Assembly: GCA_004151065.3 (NCBI GenBank)
Contig: NWUY0303637657.1
Location: 34,096 to 98,095 of the forward strand
Direction: 5' to 3'
DNA from: Larix sibirica
Taxonomy: Eukaryota > Streptophyta > Pinopsida > Pinales > Pinaceae
Length of the DNA: 64,000 nt
The notes beneath the pieces were generated by a model. That model saw only the letters and a list, made by a program, of their open reading frames with translations, did no database searches and was not told the DNA's origin. The position numbers and the translations under genes are program-made. This document shows positions 56,150-64,000 of this stretch, one piece after another (position 1 is the stretch's first letter; each line of letters starts with the position of its first letter).

Positions 56150-56640
56150 GTAAGAATGACAACGCCCAATAAGTACGCCCAGTACACGTCACCCTGGAGG
56201 GAGGGCACAGTATGCATTCTCTACTGCCCCACATACGCCCCAGCATTCTGAAATCCGTATTCACTAGTCAACAGTCCGCCTTTATGTACGCATTCAGTCA
56301 CCCAAGGAACAGTCCGCTTTCCGTTCACCCATGCTTTTATTGATGTTCATGCTTTTCATGCTGTTCACCCATTCCCACATTACAGTAAGTCCGCACCCGC
56401 CATTCAGTTCGGATTCAGTACGCCCAATACTACGGCACCCAGGAAAGGAAGGATTGAAGGCGCCCCCGTATTACACCTGCTCAGTACGCCCTGTACGCTT
56501 TCTATCATTACCGCATTCCTGCATCACGCCCCCTGACATTCCCACATTGACATCCCCGCGTTATAGCATACGCCCCGCATTCTCATTTAACATTATGTAA
56601 CCCCACTACTGCCCGCACCTTGCCCCATTATGATTGCTAC
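56150..56640 (+). repeat. C-rich zone of degenerate GTACGCCC/GCATTC repeats
   Basis: Phrases AAGTACGCCCAGTACACG, ATACGCCCCAGCATTCTG, GTACGCATTCAGTCACCC, CAGTACGCCCAATAC, CAGTACGCCCTGTACGC, ACCGCATTCCTGCATC and ATACGCCCCGCATTC recur every 20-60 bp. The top strand is strongly C-over-G biased compared with its flanks. No shared frame. Confidence 0.55.
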
Positions 56641-57260
56641 CGCTCGACCAACGGGAGATCGAGGACCCGTTCGGTGCTTACCCTCGTACCTCGGGCAAGT
56701 GGGTTTACCCGCTCCAAAAAATAGTACGAAGGTGAGGGGCGAGGATTGGTAGGCACTTTCAACTTGACTTCCTTTTGCCTACTTGCATTACTTTATTTAT
56801 GGCAGCAATTGCTTCTGTAAATGGTTTATTATAACCTTCTCCGTGTGAATGGATGGTTTTATGTTTGCTGTTATTTGAATGGCTTTCTGTGAATGGCTTC
56901 TATGTGCTGTTAACAACTGCTATGTCCATTGATAGGGCAGGGCTATGTTAGCAATACCTCAACCAAGAGATTGGTACTACAGCTTGTTATATATGATTCA
57001 CCGGGTGAGGCTCATACGAATATACATAGAGAAAGAAAGACATTCAGATCTGGGATGTTGAGCCATCATTACTAGAGCCATACAGGTCAGGGAGAGCAGG
57101 TAGAGAGACATTCACCGAGAGATAAAGGGGTGGTCAGTCCAACGGACAACAACAAACAGACATCATCTCCCAAGAGGGGCGGTCCAACGGACGAATGATA
57201 GCCTATGGCGGGCTTCTTGAGCTTGCTGCAGAGATCATGTGGCGATCAAATTAATGGCTA
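56641..57260. other. Non-coding DNA with a CCCTCGTACCTCGGG motif
   Basis: The dispersed motif lies at 56681-56695, close to GGACCCGTTCGG at 56663. GAATGGATGG/GAATGGCTT phrases repeat at 56845-56905. No gene could be recognised. Confidence 0.4.
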
Positions 57261-57425
57261 GAAGATTGAACCAATGAACCAGTGCTGCTTGATTGATAAC
57301 GACTAAGGCTTATGACCAAGTAAGTAGTGCTGCTGGGTCTAATGACCAGGTGCAAATGACCCAGTGCAAATGATCAAGTGTTGCTGGGTCAACTAAGAAG
57401 TAAGCTGCTTGATGAGCCGGTTAGA
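57261..57425 (+). repeat. Degenerate TGACCA(A/G)GTG/TGCTGGGTC repeat
   Basis: TGACCAAGTAAGTAGTGCTG, GGTCTAATGACCAGGTGC, AAATGACCCAGTGC, AAATGATCAAGTGTTGCTG and GGTCAACTAAGAAGTAAGC follow one another, roughly five diverged units of 15-35 bp. Confidence 0.55.
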
Positions 57426-58194
57426 CAATAGATAGAACACGTCAACAGCTAAAACGAAGGTTTGTCTTGCTATCGAATGGCCACTGAGCGTGCTCTGTAA
57501 CATGACCCATCCATCTGAGGCATTAAGCATTTCCTGAGCGACGATCTATCTGATCATTTGTCAATAGCTGGCCAGGAAGTATTGAGGGCCCCGTGAGGCC
57601 CCGTGAGGAATAAATAGATAAGTATGTTCCGCCCCGTGAGGAATAAGTGAATAAGTTCCAAAAAGTTCCGAATAGTACGTAACGTATTAATTAACCTTTT
57701 AGGGGAAGCCTCAAGTAGAGGCTACACGTATTGAAAGCCAGTAAGTTTATACTATAGGAGACTTATTGGCTTGCCAAAGTTCCTCTACTTTGTTTTGTAT
57801 CGAGCAGTAGCGATCAATCAAAATCATTGGGGCCCCAGTCAGTGCAGTTGCTGTCTGTAGCGGGCTTCCATAAAGCAAGGGTCGAAGCGTATGTCATATT
57901 ATACAGGGGTAGTTGGATAGAGAAAGCTTCCAGGGCGGGTTCCGATAAAGTGTCACATGTTTCTCTGCTCGACGGAAGCGTATGAACGGATTTTACAATT
58001 GAAATTGTAAGGTTCCCGCAGTGCTCCAAATAGTCACCAAGTAGGAGGGGCTGGATGTCCCCACCGGTAGCCCCCGTTTAGGAGTAATAACATGTCTATG
58101 AAGCGGAGCGAAGCGTTTTCAAGCCAAGGGAGAAGGAAGGTGAAAGAAAGGAAAGGGAGAAGGTCGATCAGTAAAACTAAGCAGTCCCATAACA

Positions 58195-58365
58195 AAAGCA
58201 AGCTCAAGAAGCCAGCTCCCCAGCTAACAAGCTCAACCCGCTCGCCAGCTTCCCGTCCAGCCAGCTAACCAGCAATCATCAGCAAGCCCGGGTTATTTTC
58301 TTAGATAAGCCTCGGGCTCAACCAGCTTTGGTTTCTTTTTCCCAGCCCTCGCGCCCAGCTTCGTT
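58195..58365 (+). repeat. CCAGCT/CCAGC-rich repeat tract
   Basis: Irregular runs of CCAGCTCCCCAGCTAAC, GCTCGCCAGCTTCC, GTCCAGCCAGCTAACC, TCAACCAGCTTTGG and CGCGCCCAGCTTCG. Non-coding. Confidence 0.55.
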
Positions 58366-58449
58366 AGGTGATTTCGTCAAGCCTAAAGTCAACAAGCATA
58401 AAAGTGCTCAACCTCCAATCGATTGCATCCATCCAATCATAGTGAGACT

Positions 58450-58770
58450 TTGTGAAATGCCAAGAACTCCTAAATAAGAAATCACTTTTAGTACAATTAT
58501 GCTTCGCCCCCCCTCAACCGTAGGGGCGAGGTACTATTTTCCGTTCGCCTTTGGCTCGGGCCGCCATCGTTTGCGTAATAAAAAACATTAAGATATAAGG
58601 TTTTATAAGATCTGGTCCACCAAAACATAGTGCCTGCCCCAAACGGTGTTGCTTAAGACGGTAGCCATAAGAGGATCCACTCGAATAATTTTGAATAATT
58701 CCCCTTTCCCTTAAAGTATAGGTGCGGTAACTTGCATTATATATGAGATTATCCAAGGCCATATATCCTT
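58450..58770. repeat. Family E repeat, copy 1
   Basis: Runs from GAAATGCCAAGAACTCC to GCATTATATATGAGATTATC. A copy in the same orientation at 61555-61815 shares AAGATCTGGTC(T/C)AC, CAAACGGTGTTGCTTAA, ACGGTAGCCAT, GGATCCACT and ATTATATATGA in the same order. A short third copy is at 59425-59475. On the minus strand both long copies read IYNASY.TY.L...G and GYR.KQHRL in one frame. This could be coding ancestry, but the frame is short and I do not recognise the family. Confidence 0.6.
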
Positions 58771-59220
58771 TCTTATTTTTATTCTCTCGGTATGACGTAA
58801 AGGGGCACCTCTCTCGGAAGAAGTGGGCTATTCAAACACTATAAAGAAGCATTCACCTCCCTTCCCTTCTATGACTGTTTCACTACCTGCACAATGTGTC
58901 TGGCATGTTTAAAGCAGGTGCATCATAAGTAATGCATCTCCATATCATCTATTCTAGGTACGTGTGTTACATAGCATTAAGTGAGGTCGAGGTATATTTA
59001 AGGGCAATGGCTTCTATGGGCTTTTATTGGTAATGATATTTTCTCTCCCGAGTATCGGCAACCGGGAATCGGGACTTACTGGGGACTCTTGGATCGAGTC
59101 CCGGCATAAAGTGAATCAAAACCTGTAATCGAGTGCGTCATCACCTGTATTGAGTCCCGGCATCGACACCTCCCTGGCTCAACTAGTGGGAAAGATTCCT
59201 GGCGTCGGAGTGATGGAAAC

Positions 59221-59288
59221 TTGGCATCGCCACCTGGATCGACTGGATCGCCACCTGGCATCGACTGGATCGCCACCTGGCATCGACT
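59221..59288 (+). repeat. 22-bp tandem repeat, three units
   Basis: Two exact units at 59243-59264 and 59265-59286 (CTGGATCGCCACCTGGCATC plus GA), preceded by a near-copy from 59221. A CTATTGG doublet follows. Confidence 0.9.
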
Positions 59289-61160
59289 ATTGGCTATTGG
59301 CTATCAGAGATAAACGTTGTAAAAGGGCCTATCTCAGTAAAGAGAAAATGAATTTCATTGGTCCGATGAGTAACTTGGACCCTTTAAAGAAGAGATTTAG
59401 CCAAATAAAAATAGTGAATGATAGGTTTTGAAAAGATCCGGTCTACGCAAACTAAGTGCCTGCTCCGAACCACCAGGTATTTGATTGATCACTAAATCTC
59501 TCCAGCGGCAGCCCACCAATCATAGGTAAACGTCCTGAAATGGCCTAGTTAAGTAAAAAGAAAATGAATTGAAGTGCCCTGATGAGGAATATTTATTCTG
59601 GCCTCTGCTAAAAACGAGGTTTTTAGAAAGGCAAAACGTCAGTGGATGTGGGATGTGTAATGAAGGTGACTCAGTTATGGGTGTGATGGAATGTATAGCT
59701 AAAAGTCAAGTGTAACTAACACGATCCGCCCCGCGCTGTCCCTTCCTGTGTCCGGTAACACCAAGTCTAACCCCGGCTGCCTTAACGAATCCGTTCAAAC
59801 AAAGAATCCATTCAATCGCTGCACAAAGAAATCCGTTCACATCAACCATTAACATTATTAGTATGATACTTAGCTGTATTCCCATTGGAATTGTGTAATC
59901 TACTTACATAGTTAGAACGACTAATTAGCCTGCCGCTAAGCCTGATTCAACTAGCTTTTCTGGAACTAACAACAGACTTATTATATTTGGCTAAGCCTGA
60001 TCCAACTAGTTATAATTAAGCTGTAGTGCAACTATCCCAAAGGTAGAGTTAGTATCATTAGTTAGTATTGGTATCGAGGTTATCGTAGTTCGTGTATCGA
60101 GTATCGGTAGAGGTTAGAGTTAAAGTGTATTGAAGTAGAGGGCAGGCATATCTAAGTTTAAGCAAGCCTGCCAGCCCGAAATAATAAATCTATCAAGCGG
60201 CGAGGTTCCCAACCTAAAAGCAATTGAAGTAATCCTGCCAGTCATATAGAAACTTCCTGAAATGGCAATTGTCAGTAAGAATAAAATCCACTAGCCTTCC
60301 CCCGATAGATCATCGTCCCCCAAAAATACAGGCCATCTTTCCTCTAGCAAATTTACCACTTTGAAAAGTATACTTGAAGAGGCAGACTTATTCCCATGAG
60401 CTTATGAACCAGCACAAAATAGACCCCAGCCATCCCAGCTCAAGAGGCAAAAAGTAAGTGAAAGCAAATCCAGATCGAAAAACTATAAAAGGTATAGGCG
60501 GGCTCCTATAGTGTTATGCTTTTTTCTAAGTTACACTCATGTATGTATGTCTTCTCACCAGACAGAAGGCAAAATGAATACATGTCTTCTCATCAGAAGG
60601 AGACAGAAAAGCTAGCTGGGTTTTGGTTGGGTTTGCTTCGGGCAGGACAGAGAGCTACTGAACTTAGCAAACGAAACTGGGAAATGAAAGTTACCATCTC
60701 TTGCCACGTTCGCACTCTCTATCATCTTTATATGCTAGCCACCTTTGACCCCCCCACTTAAAGGACTTAATTTCTCATATGCCAAGGCGTATAATTAATA
60801 ACCACTGATAGGCCACCTTACTAGCTAATTGATCATCCCGCAGGAGCACATGCTACTACAAGTAAGTCCTCGGCTAAATTACCATCCATCTGGTGCTGCT
60901 TCTAATAGAAAGTAATGGGTGCCGGGGCATCATTCCATCGTCCTAGGGTGAAGGCAATAAGAGGAGTAATTCAGGGTAAGGTTGGTGGATCCCATCTGGG
61001 GTAAATAATACACTTTATTAAGGTGGGTAAAGAGTTAATAGCATACCTCCTACCCTCGTCTTATTGGCTGAAGCAAGTGTTGTTGGGCGGCACTCCTCCA
61101 TCCCATCTCCTAGGGTGAAGGCAGGAGGGTAAGGGTTCGGTTGTCTGATCCCGTCCTCCT
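59289..61160. other. Gene-free stretch with duplicated phrases
   Basis: TAAGCCTGATTCAACTAG and TAAGCCTGATCCAACTAG lie 55 bp apart (59938 and 59993). CTGAAATGGCCTAGTTAAG (59538) recurs in part at 37943 and 60250. TGTCTTCTCA plus AGAAGG recurs at 60548 and 60585. CCTAGGGTGAAGGCA recurs at 60949 and 61118. An 81-codon frame at 60516 has no domain. Confidence 0.4.
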
Positions 61161-61164
61161 AATC

Positions 61165-61246
61165 GAAGGTATAGTGGCCCTGAAGCTATTTAACCAGGTA
61201 GTATAGGTAGAAGACAGGTATAGTTCTAGCAGGTGGGTGGGTTGTA
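61165..61246 (+). repeat. Family C repeat, distant copy
   Basis: GAAGCTATTTAACCAGG, GTAGTATAGGTAGAAG, ACAGGTATAGTTCTAGCAGG and TGGGTGGG, in the order of the 16-21 kb copies, about 40 kb away from them. Confidence 0.5.
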
Positions 61247-61554
61247 AGGGAAGGTATTAACATATTGTCGTTTCCAGGGTTAGAAAATGCCAATCTAGTT
61301 GTTTTTCTTATGTCTTCGTGTTCCCCTTCCTTATCCACCGCCAGCCCACAATCTATCCATGCAGGAAGCACGTAAGTAAGCCCTTTCTTTCGTCCGCCGT
61401 GTTCGTTTCTTGGAGCAGCCCAACCGAGTATCCCACGTATCAGCCCGGTATCCAAGCTGAGCAGCATTCCGTAAGTGTCTATAAGCCAAGCAGCCCTGCT
61501 GAGTATCCCCGTTCAGCGAATGAATCCATTCCGGTAATTATATATAACTCTCAT

Positions 61555-61815
61555 GAAATGCCAAATTTGAGTGATAAAAGATCTATTTTAGTACCTGCGA
61601 TGAACCCTGTTCCGACCACCTAAAAATAAGATTGATCTAAAGTAGGAAAATGTAAATTCTAATATTTTCAAAAAGATCTGGTCTACCCAAACTATTGCCT
61701 TCGCCAAACGGTGTTGCTTAATACGGTAGCCATTAGCGGATCCACTTAAATAATTCCCCTTACCCTTAAGGTTATAGGTGCAGTAACTAGCATTATATAT
61801 GATATTATTCCAAGG
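61555..61815. repeat. Family E repeat, copy 2
   Basis: Second long copy of the element at 58450-58770. It differs by many substitutions and small indels but keeps the GTGTTGCTTAA(T/G)ACGGTAGCC core and the ending GCATTATATATGA. Confidence 0.6.
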
Positions 61816-63261
61816 GTACATAACATAAAATACGTAGAAACCTGGCTCGACTATCAGATCCTGTAAATGCGCCTCCCTGTGGTAGCCTCCTGGTCCGGTG
61901 GGTCACATGGTAGCATAATAAATCTCGTTCGTTGGATCGACGGGCGAAACTCCACCCGCTTCTCCTGGTCTTTCCGATCTCCAGATCGAAGGTGTTACTA
62001 AGTCTCCTGGCTACGCATTTATCTACGTTTGCTCGGCCCTGCTCTAACCCCAATTAGTTGGGTGGATTTGCAACGGTCCCAATAAAAGCGTATCTAAGAT
62101 AAAGGTACTCGCATTTCAGGCTCTGAAAGGTTGATAGTATGACCAAACCTACCTATGTATCGTGATCTTTTCAAGTTTCATTTACCTGGTCTATCAGATG
62201 GTCTATCAGAACCAACTCCTTAGATCTTAATGATTCTTTCAGTTGCTCTCGATGCAGTTGTAAGCTATGCAGCAAGTAGATCTCTTAACTACTCACTTAA
62301 CAAATTACCTCTTAGCCCAATGGTCCTGAGATTGTTTCGCCTTACTGAAAGGGCTCAGGCCAACCCATTAATGACTACTTGTGCAAGTATATTATAGCAA
62401 TTGGGTAAACACCAATTAGGAAACTCCTTACTTTTTACCCTTCCTAACTGATTGAAGGAATGGCTTATTGCAAGGTGAATGGTTCAGTAATAACTAAAAC
62501 TAAAACCTGCATCTGCAAAATGGATAAAGCAGGTCAGTGAGGTATAAGTTAAGATTCTGTTATTTCCACGGGCGAACACTATTATTTAGGTAACGAACCA
62601 AAAAGGACACCTGTGTGACACGACGAAGAGTTCTCTCTTTTATATAACAGCTTCGATCCGCTCGGTTCCGTTGCTCGAACAAATGAAAAATACTTGACCA
62701 AGCATATTGTTACGCTTGCCTTATCATTCTGACAGATGCCCAATACTTTGAAGAGACGGGGATATAATTGAATCTGAAAAGATTGTATTAAATACGAAGT
62801 GTGTAGGCATTTAACTAAGTGAACCAGATGCACCTTGGGAATTTGAGACAGGAAACCAGATGCACCTTTTGGAAATACGCGCTTGCTCTTATTATATGAT
62901 GCAGTGTTGTCACGATCGACTATATGTGATTATGTTGGCCATGTCTGGTTTCAATATTGTTGTTATATACCGAAATACGCTTGCTCCCAAACACAGGTCA
63001 TGGCATCTGTGGCAACCCTAGATATTCCTAGTTAAAGCAGGACCAGGGATGAGGAAACTTTACTGTAGCTCCGGGGCAGGCCCTGTATCTCGATTTGGAA
63101 CTGGAACTGTTTCCACCTATGCTTCATTCATTCCGATCCCTATGCATTACACTCTCCATTCGCACCTAATACAACACATACTTGGCACATCCAACTAAAT
63201 TACATTATATATATATATATAAAAAATTGCTCGTAGAAGTCAACTTCCCTCAAAAACAAAG
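61816..63261. other. Gene-free stretch
   Basis: The phrase CCAGATGCACCTT(G/T)GG(A/G)A recurs at 62825 and 62859, and AAATACGC(G)CTTGCTC at 62873 and 62972. An alternating TA run lies at 63207-63221. No gene could be recognised. Confidence 0.4.
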
Positions 63262-63534
63262 TTGACAATCTTTAGTAACCTCTGGATTGATGCTTTTACG
63301 CGAGCCTACAGCGACGGGGGAGAGCATACCAGAGCTGCGCGGGTAACCACTTTTGAGTATAACCACCTCCGGATCTACGCCTTGCTTGTGGACACCCCCA
63401 GAGCGAGTACCTACTTATTGTCGCTCAAGGCTGCAGAGGGAAGGCGTGGATGGACATTTTATCCTGCACCAAATAGGATATTCTTCTATCTGGCCGGATT
63501 GCTCTTATGCCTACTAATACCTATATGTAGATAA
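63262..63534 (+). CDS. Hypothetical ORF with C-terminal membrane segment
   Basis: An open frame of 91 codons whose last 20 residues (about IFFYLAGLLLCLLIPI) form a clear hydrophobic segment. The rest is basic and mixed (RVTTFEYNHLRIYALLVD, KAAEGRRGWTFYPAP). It has only a TTG start and no in-frame ATG at all, so translation would need an unusual or edited start. G+C is higher than in the flanks. An AT-rich tract with TATATATATATATA lies 50 bp upstream. I do not recognise it. Chimeric membrane ORFs are common in plant mitochondria, but nothing here proves one. Confidence 0.2.
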   Translation: MTIFSNLWIDAFTRAYSDGGEHTRAARVTTFEYNHLRIYALLVDTPRASTYLLSLKAAEGRRGWTFYPAPNRIFFYLAGLLLCLLIPICR

Positions 63535-63732
63535 TTTCGGCTATTAGTCATCAGCTTTAGCTTACACCTTCAGAATCATAACTAGTTGAAACTGACCTAG
63601 ATCCAGAAGCTGAACCCATTGAGGCTTCATCCCATACGCCCTTTTACCTACAGCCAGAGGAATAGGAATTAGTGCCGCACCTTACTTAATATATTATGTA
63701 TCGCTTTTAGGAATTGAATTATGAATTCATAT
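63535..63732. other. Non-coding DNA, nothing recognised
   Basis: Short stretch between the hypothetical ORF and the tRNA-like remnant. No feature could be recognised. Confidence 0.4.
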
Positions 63733-63801
63733 TGAGTGCTTATAGCCAAGTGGTAGACCTAGGTAGTTAGTGCCCGGGAGCATAGGGTTGGTTGAATCAG
63801 G
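63733..63801 (+). pseudogene. Degraded tRNA-like sequence, perhaps tRNA-Gln
   Basis: CTTATAGCCAAGTGGTAGAC matches the 5' part of plant organelle tRNA-Gln (TATAGCCAAGTGGTA), and GGTTGGTTGAATC resembles the T-arm (GGTTCGAATCC) at about the right distance. The middle, GGTAGTTAGTGCCCGG, aligns loosely with the Gln anticodon arm but lacks a TTG anticodon and pairs badly. The acceptor ends do not pair. tRNA-His and tRNA-Leu share parts of this pattern. It is non-functional if real. Confidence 0.3.
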
Positions 63802-64000
63802 CAGGTATATGCCCGGGAGAAGGACCCTGCCTTATCGTCGCTTGACCTGAGAACCGCTTACCTTATCAAAACATGCTTTACTTACAATGTTTCATCTTTT
63901 TATTCACCACGACGTCGTCTACATAGCATTCGACAATGTAATAGAGTAGATCCTTAAATAGAACCTTTATTATATATGTCATTATGCTAGTGGATTTTGA
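63802..64000. other. Non-coding DNA to window end
   Basis: No feature could be recognised. Confidence 0.4.

Overview
The window looks like gene-poor plant organelle DNA, most likely part of a very large mitochondrial genome such as those of conifers. No intact mitochondrial gene is present. The clues are indirect: a degraded copy of the 3' end of a bacterial/organelle-type small-subunit rRNA (about 6.18 kb), a shrunken tRNA-Tyr-like remnant (31.3 kb), a weaker tRNA-Gln-like remnant (63.7 kb), and broken nuclear-type retroelements embedded in otherwise non-coding DNA. A nuclear origin (retroelement-rich intergenic DNA, or a nuclear copy of mitochondrial DNA) cannot be excluded from sequence alone.

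Layout. 0-22 kb: non-coding DNA with dispersed short repeats, two degenerate tandem zones (11.1-11.6 and 12.4-12.7 kb), a strand-specific Ala/Ser/Thr/Gly-rich open frame (7.4-7.9 kb, minus) and a family of about 65-90 bp repeats (16-17 and 20-21 kb). 22.4-25.7 kb: remnants of two Ty3/gypsy-type elements in opposite orientations. 26-31 kb: degenerate repeats, then a dense cluster of a roughly 29-bp motif. 32.7-36.3 kb: an unidentified decayed frame, then a second copy (minus strand) of the 23.6-25.6 kb gypsy family. 39.7-41.2 kb: the 3' half of a plant LINE on the minus strand. 43.2-43.9 kb: a clear degenerate tandem array. 44.9-47.1 kb: an AT-rich block with no reading frame of any length. 49.7-52.5 kb: more repeats and further Ala/Ser/Thr/Gly frames. 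52.7-64 kb: one ATG-started coiled-coil ORF, several short tandem repeats, a C-rich zone and a local repeat family (58.5-61.8 kb).

The genes do not work together: none appears functional, apart from possible small ORFs of unknown role. The main points of interest are: (1) a gypsy family whose two copies both carry the order protease, then gag (capsid-like), then reverse transcriptase, instead of gag-protease-RT; (2) several scattered loci that, in one phase only, read as Ala/Ser/Thr/Gly/Tyr-rich protein; (3) a dispersed 29-bp motif that clusters and forms dimers; and (4) a patchwork in which each 0.3-3 kb tract has its own degenerate repeat vocabulary. All identifications come from reading the sequence and from remembered family motifs. 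No database search was run.
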